This document shows positions 20,872 through 33,500 of a DNA stretch of 64,000 nt, piece by piece (the first letter of the stretch is position 1; every line of letters begins with the position of its first letter). The translations under genes and the position numbers were made by a program. Under the pieces are notes generated by a model, which saw nothing but the letters and a program-made list of their open reading frames with translations, was not told where the DNA came from and did no database searches. The stretch is from contig CM075672.1 in the NCBI GenBank assembly GCA_037962975.1, forward strand, positions 53,886,501-53,950,500, in the 5' to 3' direction. This stretch comes from Clitoria ternatea. Taxonomy: Eukaryota; Streptophyta; Magnoliopsida; Fabales; Fabaceae.

Positions 20872-22533
20872 ATGGCCTCAAATTCTCTAAACCTTTTTCC
20901 CGAGGGTGGTGCCACAAATAGACCTCCCACTTTCAATGGTGAGGGTTACGCTTTTTGGAAAGAAAGAATGAAATTTTTTGTGTAATCAATTGATCTAAGA
21001 GTTTGGAATGCTATTGAAAATGGTCCTTTCATACCTATGCATATTGTTGATGTAAACAAATAGAAAAACCCATGGATGATTGGACTAGTGATGAAGAAAC
21101 GAAAGTACAATATAATTATAAAGCCAAGAATCTAATCACTCTAGCCTTAGGTCTCGATGAATTTTTTGGAGTAGTAACATGTAAATCTGCTAAAGAAATG
21201 TGGGATACTCTACAAATTACTCATGAAGGAACTAGCGATGTTAAGGATTCTAAAATTAGTACTTTAACTAGCCAATATGAAAGTTTTAGAATGAATTCCG
21301 GTGAAACCATCTTAGAACTTCAAAAAAGGTTTACCTTGATTATTAATCATCTTATTACTCTTGGAAAATCTTACACTAAGAAGGAGCTTATCCATAAAGT
21401 TCTGAAAAGTCTTACCAGGGAATGGTAACCTCTTGTCACCACTATCAAACAATCGCCAAACATAAATGATATGTCTCTTGCCATATTATTCGGTAAGCTT
21501 CAAGAGCAAGAACAAGAATTAAAAGACTTGAAAATGGAGGAGGAAGAAGAAAAGTCTTCCAAGAAGAAGGGGCTAGCTCTTAAGGCCACCTCTATTGAAG
21601 AAGATAAATCTAAAAGTGATCAAGAAGACGATGATGATGAGTTAGGCCTATTTGTGAGGCGGTTTGGAAGGCTCATGAGAAATAAAAGATTCCAAAAGGG
21701 CTTCACTTCTAAAGGTAAGGAATTCGTTTCCAAAGATAATAATTCCTTACCAACTTGTTTTGAATGTGGAAAGAAAGGACATTTCAAGGCGGACTGTCCA
21801 AATCTCAAAAAGAAAAACAAGGATCAGAAAGGAAAAAGGAGAGTATATATAGCATGGGATGACAACGAGGTGAGCAGCTCAGATGAATCCGAGAATGAAG
21901 AAGCAAACCTTTGTCTCATGGCCAACCATCAAGACGAAGACGATGAGGTAAACCTCCATGATTTAGATAAAGATGAATTGCTTGATGCGTTTGATGAATT
22001 GTATGATAAATTTATTAAACTTTCTAGTAAGTATAAATTATCTAGAAAAAACCATAGAAACTCTTGAAACACATCTTATCGAACAGGTAAAAGAAAATGA
22101 GATTTTGAAAAAGGAAGTAGTAAATGTTCAAGCATGCTTTAAAACCAAACCTTGTGAATTTGTTAAGAAATGTGACATTCTAGAAACTAAGGTTTTAGAC
22201 TTGAGTAAAACCTTAGAAAGATTTACAAATGGTAGAGACAACTTAAATGTTTTGCTTGGAAAACAACGGTGTATGTTTGATAAAATGGGACTAGGTTTCA
22301 ATGCCTATAAGAAACAAAAGAATTATAAAAACTTCTTTATACCACCTAGTAAAACTACATCACCTTTCATGAAATGCAATTATTGTGGTTTTAAAGGACA
22401 TAGTGCATCTAATTGCAATGTTAGAAAACTAGGGCCAAAGGTTGTGAGAAAAGTATGGGTTCCTAAAGGAACATTACCTCAAACTAACCTACAAGGACCT
22501 AACATAAAATGGGTACCAAGCTCTCTAACTTGA
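20872..22533 (+). pseudogene. gag: Copia A gag, broken
   Basis: Starts MASNSLNLFPEGG, with a retrotransposon gag core (KEMWDTLQITHEG, LTSQYESF) and two CCHC zinc knuckles (CFECGKKGHFKADC near 21757; CNYCGFKGHSASNC near 22376), then ends …KWVPSSL. The zinc knuckles would bind the element RNA in the particle. Lesions: stops near 20980 and 21061, a frame change before 21072, a stop at 21426-21428, and a frameshift near 22030. The acidic, lysine-rich centre and length agree with Sirevirus-type gag. Confidence 0.85.
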
Positions 22534-22545
22534 CATGTTTTGTAG

Positions 22546-25500
22546 GTATGCTTTAAAGCGAGTAACACCCATTGGTATTTGGATAGCGGGTGTTCAAAAC
22601 ACATGACGAGAGATAAAAGTAAGTTCATATCATTTACTCCATGAAATAAAGGATTCGTTACATATGGAGACAACACAAAGGGAAGAATTCTAGGAATCGG
22701 AAACGTTGGTAAAAACTCTTCCACTTCTATAAATGATGTATTATATGTTGAAGGACTCAAATATAACTTGCTTAGCATTAGTCAATTATGTGATAAGGGC
22801 TATAAAATTGTCTTTGAATCAAACTGTGGCATAATTGAAAATAAGCTAGACAAGGAAACAAAATTCATTGGTCAAAGAGTTGATAATATTTATATGATTA
22901 ATCTTGATTGTCTTGCTTCAAATGATGTGCAATGCTTCATAACTAAAGAGGATGAATCATGGCTATGGCATAGAAGAATTGCTCACATTCATATAGACCA
23001 TTTAAACAAACTTGTTTCAAAAGATTTAGTAATTGGTTTACCAAAATTGAATTTCGAAAATAAATTCTGTGACGCATGTCAAAAGGGAAAATAAGTAAAG
23101 GTTTCTTTTCAAGCAAAAAAATTGTTTCAACAACTAGACCTTTACAACTTTTACATATGGATTTATTTGGACCTTCAAAAATCAAAAGTTTTGGCGGAAA
23201 CTATTATGGTCTTGTGATTGTGGATGACTTTTCTAGGTAAACATGGACTTTATTTCTCACTCATAAACATGAAGCATATCAAGCATTTAAGAAACTTGCC
23301 AAGATCATCCAAAACGAACAAAGTTTGAAAATCACATCCATTCGAACAGATCATGGGGGAGAATTTGAAAATCAATCTTTTGAAAATTTTTGCGAAAAAT
23401 TTGGCATTGAACATAATTTTTCGGCTCCAAGAACTCCACAACAAAATGGAGTAGTTGAAAGGAAAAATTGATCTTTAGCGGAGCTCGCAAGAACTATGTT
23501 GAATAAAAGTAATATTGCGAGACATTTTTGGGCCGATGCGGTAAATACCGCTTGCCATGTTATGAATCGATGTTTGATAAAGCCTATATTAAAGAAAACC
23601 CCCTATGAGCTTTATAAAGGAAGAAAACCAAATATTTCTTATTTTTATATATTTGGATGCAAATGCTTTGTTTTGAACAATGGAAAGGATAATCTCAGGA
23701 AATTTGATACAAAATCTGATGAAGCAATATTCTTAGGTTATTCATCTACTAGTAAAGCATATCGTCTCTTTAACAAATGAACTTGTACAATTGAAGAGTC
23801 TATACACGTCAAATATGATGAACTTAACCAAAATCCTCTGAGAAAGGTAATTGATGATCTTGTAGGTACCTTCCAAGAAATGAACTTGGAAGATGAAGAA
23901 GAAAACAAAAATGAAGGAGATACAACACAAAATGACAAACCTCAACAAAAGGAGTGGATCACCGTAAAGAATCACCCATTGGATAATATCATAGGTGAAA
24001 TAACAAAATGTGTAAGTACTCGAAACGCTATTAGAAATGCATGCAATCACTTAGCCTTTGTATCACAAATAGAACCCAAAGATATAAATGAGGCTATTAT
24101 TGATGAACATTGGATGTTGGCCATGCAAGAGGAATTGAATCAATTTGAAAGAAATGAAGTTTGGGAACTTGTGCCAAAACCCCAATGATCATCAAATAAT
24201 AGGTACTAAATGGGTTTTTAGAAACAAGCTAGATGAAAATGGAATAATAACAAGAAATAAAGCTAGATTAGTTGCTAAAGGATATAATCAAGAAGAGGGA
24301 ATAGACTATGAAGAAACGTATGCTCCCGTAGCTAGGGTAGAAGCCATAAGATTACTATTAGCTTTTGCTTGTTGTATGGATTTTAAGCTTTTTCAAATGG
24401 ATGTCAAAAGCGCTTTTCTAAATAGATATATTCAAGAAGAAATTTATGTAGATCAAGCTCCCGGTTTTGAAAATCACAAATTTCTAAACCATGTTTTTAA
24501 ATTGAGAAAAGCTTTATATGGTTTGAAACAAGCTCCAAGAGCTTGGTATGAACGACTCAGTAAATTTCTCTTAGAAAATGATTTTGAAAGAGGAAAGGTT
24601 GATACTACACTGTTTATAAAACGTAAAAACAATGACATTCTTTTGGTACAAGTTTATGTTGATGACATAATATTTGGTGCTACTAATGAAATTCTTTGTC
24701 AAGAGTTTGCTAAGATTATGCAAGATGAATTCGAAATGTCGATGATGAGAGAACTTACCTTCTTCCTTGGGCTACAAATTAAGCAAATTCAAGAAGGGAC
24801 TTTCATTAGTCAAATGAAATAATGCAAAGAATTACTCAAAAGATTCAAAATGGATAAAGAAAACGAAATAGCCAAGCCCATGAGTACATCTTGCTACTTA
24901 GACAAAGATGAGAAGGGTAAGGATGTTGAAATAACTAAATACCGAGGTATGATAGGTTCCTTACTTTACTTAACAGCTAGTAGACCTGATATTATGTTTG
25001 CTGTATGTATGTGTGCCAGATATCAAGCATGTCCTAAAGAATCACATCTTACTGCCGTAAAAAGAATTTTGAAATATCTTGTGGGTACTCAAAATGTTGG
25101 TTTATGATCCCAAATGCGTTGAATGTATTCTTGTAGGATATTCTGATTCTGATTTTGCTAGTTGTAAACTTGATAAAAAGATTACTAGTGGCACATGTCA
25201 TTTACTTGGTAGTTCCCTTGTTTCTTGGCATAGCAAGAAGCAAGTAAGTGTTGCTTTATCGACAGATGAGGCAGAATATGTAGCAGCTGGCAGTTGTTAT
25301 GCTCAAATTCTTTGGAAAAGACAGCAACTTCTTGACTTTGGTGTTGTTTTAAACAAAGTGCCTATTAAATGTGATAACACTAGCGCCATAAACATCTCCA
25401 AAAATCTTGTCATGCACTCTAGGACTAAACATATTGAGATAAGACATCATTTTATAAGAGACCATATTTTGAAAGGAGATTGTGTTCTTAAATATGTTGA

Positions 25501-25597
25501 AACTTCAAAACAATTGGCGGATATTTTTACTAAACCCCTTCCGAAAGAACAATTTATAAATATTATAAGGGAATTAGGAATTTTAGAAATTGATTGA
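22546..25597 (+). pseudogene. pol: Copia A pol (protease-integrase-RT-RNase H), broken
   Basis: Protease LDSGCSKHM (near 22578), GAG-preintegrase WLWHRRIAHIH (near 22962), integrase core with RTDHGGEFEN and TPQQNGVVERKN, RT with GTKWVFRNKLDENG, KSAFLN and YVDDIIFGA (near 24655), and copia RNase H with SALSTDEAEY-like and HIEIRHHFIRD segments to the stop at 25595-25597. Lesions: in-frame stops (near 22643, 23092, 23237, 23469, 23778 and 24820) and frameshifts (near 23115, 24183 and 25090). No active polyprotein can be made. Confidence 0.88.
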
Positions 25598-26480
25598 TTT
25601 ATTTTTTTCACATTTTCTTACTCTTTGAATATAGTTTTGCAAATCTTTAACTTAAAGATTTTAACTTATCTCTTTTATAAAATTCTCATTTCTTTGAACA
25701 TAGTAATTTACTTTGTGATATATGGTCAAATCTTTTCATTAAAAAGCCAATTACATTTTCAATAATCATGTTAATGCTTCACAAATCTCTTGTCTCATTG
25801 AGTTTCTTGGTCGTCCCTACTTAATTAAACATATTTTTGACACCAAATAATCTCCTATACACCACATGGATCTCAAATACAAAATGTCAAATGACCTTTG
25901 ATTTTCTTAACTTTCTTGTGCAACAAAATCATTGGCAAATTTCAAAATTTTAATCCTTGTATAACCCCTCACAAAACACCCTTCTAGTAACATTATTCTT
26001 CAAACCTACGCTAAAAGAGCTAGATGAATCGATTCCTATATAGATGAATCGATTCCCATGAGACTTTACTTAGCCAAAGGAGGAGAAAATATCATTATGC
26101 TTGCTTACATGCTTTGAATTACTCTGTGATATATGTTGCATGTTTTAGGGGGAGTTTTATATAGAAATGGTATCTATCTCTATAAAATGTATCTGTCTTC
26201 AAGTGGTATATATTCTTAAATGTTTTTAATGATGCCAAAGGGGGAGAAAATATATTTACACTTTAAAGTGGCATAAAGTATCTTACAAAGGGGGAAAGAT
26301 TTTTAAATGACATATGTTGAATGATTAAGGGGGAGCCTTTACTATAATTTTTACATGTGTAAATGATAAAGTGGTATTCAATTATATGTATAGCATGTGG
26401 TATCAAATTACATTTGAAAGGGTGAAACGCCTCCAAAATAGGGGTAAATTTTTCACGATTTAAGATTAGTATTCGATCAT
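25598..26480 (+). other. Copia A 3' noncoding region with repeated polypurine tracts
   Basis: No gene seen. Several purine tracts of the form AGGGGGAG or close (about 26147, 26237, 26286 and 26327) and GGAGGAG near 26085. Multiple such tracts after pol are a described Sirevirus trait. Two AATCGATTC palindromic words occur at 26022-26060. The last five bases, ATCAT, are the left duplication of the solo LTR. Confidence 0.75.
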
Positions 26481-29400
26481 TGATAAGTGCTTTATAACAC
26501 AATAAATTAGATCTAGTTTGCTTAGGATTTTAATCATTATCCACTGTATTTCCTTTATTTATTGTGATTTTTGCTTTCTTTCCACTATATTCTACTTGGG
26601 TATGTTATTTTGCAGGAATTAAGGTAATAAAGGGTCAAAAACAAGAGAAAAACGACCATAAAATGATAAAAAAACAAGAAGAACAAGCCCAAAGTGGAAA
26701 GAACTCTCTTTTTATGCTGAATTCTGACTCAGAATGATGAAATCCGAGTGGAATAACTCAGAAATGATCAAATCCGAGTGGAATAACTCAGAATGGAGCA
26801 TTGCCGAGTGGAATACTTCACTATTGGAGCAGAATCCGAGTGGAAAGTTCCCTATCAAAGACATTCTGAGTGCTAAAAGGCTGACCCTGTTGGAGGTTCA
26901 ATGCTGAAAAGGAATAAGTCTCGGTTGGAGGTGAAACCGAGTAGAAAGCTCCCTGACTGCAACCATTCCGAGTGAAGAAAGGGGACTGACCTTCAATAAA
27001 TACCGCCCAAAGCCATTCCGAGTGAAAGAATGCTGACTGAAGCAGTTCTGATTGGGGAACAAGTGTTTTTCTGGGCAAAAACTGTCTCCGAGTAGACCAT
27101 TGTCCGATCAGAAGAAGCCACATAATGAATAAACTGTTGAATAAGGAGGTTTTCGAGTGGTTTCATTCGGAGAAGATGGCATTCTCAAGCGGAACAAGGC
27201 ATTTCCGAGTAGTGTCTTATTAAGCAAGGAAAAATCCGACCAGAAATAAATCACACTCTGGCAGACTCTCAAGTTTCACACTAAGCCCAAGTAAGAAGTC
27301 TCCAAGGAAGACATCCGAGTGAGTTGGGACAGAAAGCTGTATTTCCGAGCAAAGCAAGGCTCGGACATAGGAAGAACTCCTATCAGCCAGATTCTAGAGT
27401 CTTTCAAGTGCAAGTTTCTGAGTGAAAGAAAATGGCAAATCCGATTGAATGTATCCGAGTGAGAAGCAAGTCAGACTTCCGAATGAATGTGTCCGAATAG
27501 ATCAAGGAGTGAAGAAGGAGTCGACTGAATTGTTCCAAAGAAAATCCGAGCAAAGTTTTCTCCGAGTGGTTCAATTTTAAGAGACAGCCGAGTGAAACAT
27601 TTTGTGGGTGCCGATCCTGAGTGAGTCATGAATCAATTCCGAGTAGATCACTCTTCAATCAGTTTCGAATGAACTCCTCAATCAGTGCCGAGTGAATCAT
27701 TTTCTAATCGGTTCCGATTGAATGTTTCAATCAGAATTCCATTGCTCGTCCAACTCTCTTCACAACCACTACGCAGGCTCCAACACCGGATCAACCTTCC
27801 ATCCATTCACTCCAATACCGGCTCCATCCATGCACACCAGATCAACCCTCCATCCACTCACACCGGCCACAATCAACTCAACACCGGATCAACCCTCAAA
27901 CCACACTGACTCCTTCCAATTCTTCACAGCCAACACCAGATCAACCCTCAAACCACACTGACTCTTTCCAATTCTTCACAGCCAACACCGGATCACTCTA
28001 CACCGACCCCTCAAACCACAACACCGGATCAAACTATAACACCGTCTAGTTCTCCATCCAACAACAACATCGACTCTCCTCAAGCCATAACACCGTCCCC
28101 TCTCCTTTGAACACCGCCTAGACTCCTCTCCTACCAACATCGCCCAGCAACACACTCTCTTCACACCGTCCAGAAACCAGCACCTTCCAGCAAGCTGTCA
28201 CTCGGTCTTGTGAAAAAACAGCACTTTTCCACTCGGAATTTGTCCACTTGAATAAATCCAAGCACCAAATTATTGGAAATATTAAAATACGCAAATTGGA
28301 AACAAGTTGGCACAGCTGGAACTCACATGCATCGAAAGTTTCTTCCACTTGCAATTTTAACGTGTTTTCTTAGCTGGATTCCTCCATTCCTTCGCCTATA
28401 AAAGCAGGAGCAAGTGAAGCCTTCAATCATCCATCAGCGAATCCCTTCTCTCCTTTCTCTTTCGTTCTTTTCTTTTTCTTTTCTTTTTCCGTCCTTCTTT
28501 TTTTTCTTTCTTTCTTTCTTCTTCATTTTTTCTTCTTCGTTCCTTTTTCTTTCTTTTTCATTTATTTTCTTTTTTTTATTTTATTTTAAGAGTTGTGAAT
28601 TGTAAAAGTGAGAATTCCAATTTGTAATTGGTGGAGAAATTATTGCAACAAGGAAATACAGTGGTAAAATTATTCTGAGCTTTTGGAGAAACCCATAAGT
28701 CTTTATTTTTACCATGACTTGTATGTTCTATTTTTCCATCATTTATATAAATTTGAATTATTTCATGAGTAACTAAATTAATTATCTTGGGATGAAAAGG
28801 GGTGTGATAATATTTTATTGTTAATATTATTTTAACTTGGAATTAAATAAATTTCTGTTTTCCATTTAGTGCAATTATGCTCAATGCTTTTAGTGATTCC
28901 TAACAAGAACCTAAATGACAAAACTGTGTATTTACGGGTATATTTGTAAGTTTAGGTAATAAATAGAATCGAGAGATTTATTTTTACCGGAAAACTTTGA
29001 ACTAAACCTAAGATTTTTGAGATGCTTTTTGTGACCTCGGTAAAACCGTGAAAGTAATCAAAATTCTTTTGAGGAAATAAAAGGGATTTTCATAAAACGA
29101 TAATGGGCCTTTCTGAGGATTAAGCAGCGCTTTCTGTAGGTTAGGTACATTAATAGAATTCCGAGAGGAACATATTAATTAGCTTTTGGAAAATTCGCCT
29201 TGGAAAACTTAATTCGATTCTTATTTATGAAAAGTTAAAATTCATTAACATAAAATAGAGTCTTAATCCCCCGAAATCCCAAGATAACTCTCAACTCTGA
29301 TTTTTTTAAGTGTCAAGTAAATTTTGTTTCTAAATTTAGATTTTTAAATTGTGTTTTATTTTACAAAAACATTAAAAATCAATTGTGTGGATAATTAAAT

Positions 29401-29492
29401 TTTAATATGCCGGTACTTTGAACACAGTCCCTGTGGAGAATGATAATCTTTTATATTACGCGACATAACCCGTGCGCTTGCGGGCCCTGTCA
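26481..29492 (+). repeat. Solo LTR, 3,012 bp, ATCAT target duplication
   Basis: Starts TGATAAGTGC and ends GGGCCCTGTCA (TG…CA) with ATCAT on both sides (26476-26480 and 29493-29497). No internal region follows, so this looks like a solo LTR left by recombination between two LTRs. It carries degenerate CCGAGTG words (26740-27720), ACACCGG/ACACCGTCC words (27780-28160), a TATA box (TATAAAAG, 28397-28404) and an AT-rich 3' part. Its ends differ from the Ogre LTRs, although the middle is related to them. Probably Ty3/gypsy; lineage not decided. Confidence 0.85.
28397..28404 (+). promoter_or_regulatory. Solo LTR TATA box
   Basis: TATAAAAG in cgcctataaaagcagg, just before a T/C-rich tract. Typical core promoter position between U3 and R. 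Confidence 0.65.
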
Positions 29493-29497
29493 ATCAT

Positions 29498-30554
29498 GAG
29501 AAAATGAGTGGTGGAACATTTAAGACAACACCTGGATCTATGATATACCACTACCATATATGAAGATATGAGAGGGTAATTAAAAATATGATTTAATAAT
29601 AATTGTCCAATTAAAACAACGAAAGAATTAATTTAAATTGATGGTTGTATGATTGAAATTGAGAGAAGTAATTTCATAGAGTTCCATGATTCACGATGTA
29701 CCCAATAAAACCCTTAAAGTGATGCATGATAAGAATTTAATGCATGAAAACAAAGGTTTATCTAAAAACAAACAAATGAGCATCAGGGTGACACTCGCTC
29801 AAACGAGAATCAATTCGCTTGAGCGAGCCAGCGTGGGCACTCTTGGGCGACGCTGAGAAAGGCTGAGTGAATGAAAGGTTTGAGCATCAGGGGCTCATCT
29901 CGCTTGAGCGAGCCCTCTCTCGCTTGAGCGAAATGCAAAAGAAAACCTCGAGCGAGCCGGCGAGACGCTTGAGCGAAGAGAGGAGGTATGCATCAGATAT
30001 CAATCTCGCTTGAGCGGAACAGGTCCCGCTTAAGCGAGATTGCTCCAGAAACATTGGCAAATCTCTGGCCAATTTTCGCTTGGGCGAGGCATCTCTCGCC
30101 TGGGCGAAAATCATCCAGTATCAATTTTCCTCCTTCCTCGCTTGAGCGACCACCGCTCCGCCTGAGTGAAAATAGTCCAAAGGCTAACCTCTGATTCCAT
30201 GACAATCTCGCTTGGGCGAGATAGACACCCGCTCGGGCGAAATCAGGCCAGAGGCCAAAACCCTGTTTCATAACAATCTCGCTCAAGCGAGATTCTCACT
30301 CGCTTGAGCGAGTTCTGTAGAACTTATACAAAAACGGAAAATTCTCACAACATGGCAAACCAAGTTACAATTCATGCTAGATTAACCTTATTTAATGCAT
30401 TATATCCCCTCCAACATGTAAATATAATCTCATCCAACTACCATTCACCCAATGCATATAATTTGAAACCATCATCATTTCACCAACTCTATAATATGGT
30501 ACAAAACACAATACACACCATTCATTCATTAGAATTAACATCATCAATCATCAT
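29498..30554. repeat. Unclassified sequence with CGCTTGAGCGAG palindromic words
   Basis: No gene. The first 280 bases are AT-rich. From about 29790 to 30312 the palindromic word CGCTTGAGCGAG and variants (CGCTTGGGCGAG, CGCTCAAGCGAG) recur every 25-60 bases. It then resumes as AT-rich DNA and ends with ATCAT, the left duplication of Ogre B. It is continuous in origin with 52592-52939 and 62643-64000 once Ogre B and copia C are removed. Possibly an LTR or untranslated part of another element on the minus strand; not identified. Confidence 0.55.
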
Positions 30555-33500
30555 TGTGGACACCTATTTCGGTCCAGTCAATTTTCACCAAGAATAGGGA
30601 ATTTTCATCACTTGGAATTCCTTCTTGCTATTTATGCTCATCTTCAGGACTGTCTTAGGCTCCAATTGATATCCACAAGTGAAAATAATTAAAAAAATAA
30701 TAATAATAAAAAGAAAACAATTCTAACTCAGAAATGATCATTTCCGAGTAAGGAGTCTCTGAGTGAGACATGGCCGAGTGGTATGTTGATATATGGTGAT
30801 GTGAGTGGGAATTACGCTTAAGTGAGTGGGAATTTCGCCCAAGCGAGACTGTGGTGAATCAGGAATTTGGCCTCTGGCCTATTTTCGCCCGAGCGGGTGT
30901 TGGTTTCGCCCAAGCGAGATTGTGTTGAATCAAGAATTTGACCTCTGGCCTGTTCTCGCTCAAGCGAGTGGGAACCTCGCCCAAGCGGAAAGGTGAGCGC
31001 TCAAGCGAGTGGGAATCCCGCTCAAGCGGAAAGGCGTTTCGAGTAACATGTCTTTGAGTGAGACGTTGCCGAGTGAATTGTCACCGGGTGGGGTGTTTCC
31101 GAGTGGAGGATTCCTGATTGAAACCGCTCTGAATGAAAAAAGGATTGTTATTGAATGACTACTTACCGATTGGATAAATCTGAGTGAAGGATTCCTGACT
31201 GAATCCAGTCTGAATGCAAAGCAAGCCCGATGTCTGATGAATACATCCGAGTGAATTGATTCCGAGTGGAAGAAACTCTAAACCTCAGAAGAACAATTGT
31301 CAGGCAAGGCATTTCTGAGTAGTGTGCCTCTTCAAACAAAGAAAGATCCGACCAGGAATGAATCACTTTCGGCCAGATTCTCAAGTTTTACACTAAGCCC
31401 GAGTGAAGATTCTAAGGAAAGCACATCCGAGTGAGTTGAGGCAGAGAGCTGTATTTTCGAACAAAGCAAGGCTTAGACCTGGGAAGAATTTTTATCGGTC
31501 AGATTCTCAAAACCCAAATTTTGATTAAAAAGAAGGCCGGCTCCGAGTAAATATATCCGGGTGGCTAGATTCTCAAGTTCCAAGTCCTGAGTAAGAAGAG
31601 AGTTGGTTTCTGAGTGATTGCACCTGAAGGATTAAAGCTGAGTTCCAAATTCTGATTAAAAAAGACCGACTCCGAGTGAATAAATCTGAAGAGTTGATTG
31701 ATGATTGAAGCTGTTCCGAGTGAAAACAAGGCCGACTCCGAATGAATCCGAAGGATTGATTGTCAATCCAAATTCTGATTGAAAAGAAAGCCGGATTCCT
31801 ATTAAATTACTCTTGAATGAACATATCCGAGTAGGGAAGCATTGCTGAAGCTGAGTTCTGAATTCTGAGTGGGGAATAAGGCCGGTTTCTGAGTGAATGC
31901 ATCAGAAGGATGGATGAAGAGTGAAACCATCCTGATTGGAAAGTAAGGACGAGTGAGTGCATTCGAACTGTGGATTGCCGAGTGAAACCATTTCTGATTG
32001 AAAAGTAAGTAAATACGTCCAAATGGTCAGATTTTCTCAAAGTTCCATTCTGATTGAAGAAACAAGGACGACTCCCAATTGTACAATCGAATGGAATGAT
32101 TGACGACTAAAGGCAATTCTGAGAGAGAAGCCAGTTAGATTTCTGAATGAATGTGTCCGAGTGGAGTGAAGGAAGGGTCATTTTCGACTGAATAACTCCC
32201 AAGAAAATCCGAACAAGTTTCTCCGAGTGATTCAATTCCAGAGACATAGCCGAGTGAAAATTTTAGGAAATGCCGATTGGATCATTTGAACTTGTTTCGA
32301 GTCACTCTTCAATCAGTGTCGATTGGATCATTTGAACTTGTTCTGAGTCATTCTTCAATCAGTGCCGATTGGATCATTTGAACTTGTTCCGAGTCATTCT
32401 TCAATCAGTACCGATTGAATCGTTTGAACTTGTTCCGAGTCACTCTTCAGCCAGTTTCGAGCCACCCTTCAGGCGGTTCCGAGCCACCCTTCAGTCAGTT
32501 TCGAGTCACTTTTCACTCGGTTCCGAATGAGTGTTCCAATCAGAATTGCTTTGCTCGTCCAGCTCCTCACAGCAACCCAACACCGACCAGCAAAGCAACA
32601 CCGAGCAAAGCTTTCACTCGGTCTTTTGTGTATGAACAACACCTTTTCCACTCGGATTATTTCCCACTATGGGTGCATACCAACCGAGGCATTAAATCTG
32701 AGTCAGAAGGAGAAAACCGACCTATATTTTCCACCGATTGCCCTTGCTGACTTGGATTCCCACTATCGAAGTGGATCCTTGAATTATGGGGGGCGACTCA
32801 CAACAAGATGAAGGAAGAAAATAATAAAGAATTCCCACCAGCCTCCATTCCCTACGATTGTCAAGATCCAGGCTGTTTCTCCAACACACCATCCATGTTG
32901 CTTTGCTAATTTTATGGGGCGGCTGATAACAAACAAAATTAAAATAATAAGTTATTCATCAGCTGCTGTTCCCATCATTGGTGGCCAGGCTGTCTCTGGG
33001 CTGTTCAAGCAATCAGCACACCTGGGACTTCTATAAATACCCCAGCAAAAGAGAAGAAAAAGATCCTGGAAGCCTTCATTAGAGAAAATTCTGAAAATTT
33101 TCCTTCGTCCTTCTCTCCTCACCCAACACCGTGTTGTTCTTCCTTCCCTCACCCACACTGTCCGTCCTCTCCTTCCTCTCAATCCACCATACAGCCCCCT
33201 AAGACCAACACTGTCTCCCTCTCTCCCTCTCCATTTCACCGTACAGCCCTCAAAATAACACCGTCCCAAAGCCTTACCAATACCGTCCCTCCTTCCCTCA
33301 CCCGCACCGTCCTTCCCTCTCCACGCAGCCCCCTAAAATGCACCTCTCCACACCCTCTTCCACCTCTCAAACATCGTCCCTCTCCTCCCAAAAACCACGC
33401 TGTTACTCTCCTTCTCCATACCGTCCTCCTCCTCCAACACCGTCCCTCTCCTCCTAGACTCAACACCGTCCAACGTCCCTTCAACTCATCGTATAGCCCC

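Larger units (their letters stand above)
19713..26480 (+). mobile_element. Sirevirus-like Ty1/copia retrotransposon A, degenerate, no 3' LTR seen
   Basis: A partial 5' LTR, primer site, gag, pol in copia order (protease, integrase, RT, RNase H) and a noncoding tail with several AGGGGGAG tracts. The LTR starts only about 15 bases before its TATA box and directly abuts the Ogre A terminus, so Ogre A most likely inserted into this LTR and the U3 part lies left of the window. No matching 3' LTR is found; a solo LTR of another family starts at 26481. Confidence 0.85.

Noticed and set aside
26476..30554. Identical ATCAT duplications at the solo LTR and at Ogre B
   Set aside because: Each pair of duplications correctly flanks its own element; five-base identity between two sites is easily chance and no recombination junction is seen.
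31807..32040. 77-codon minus-strand frame identical at 49333-49566
   Set aside because: Identical because both lie in the LTR pair; composition follows the CCGAGTG array read in reverse.
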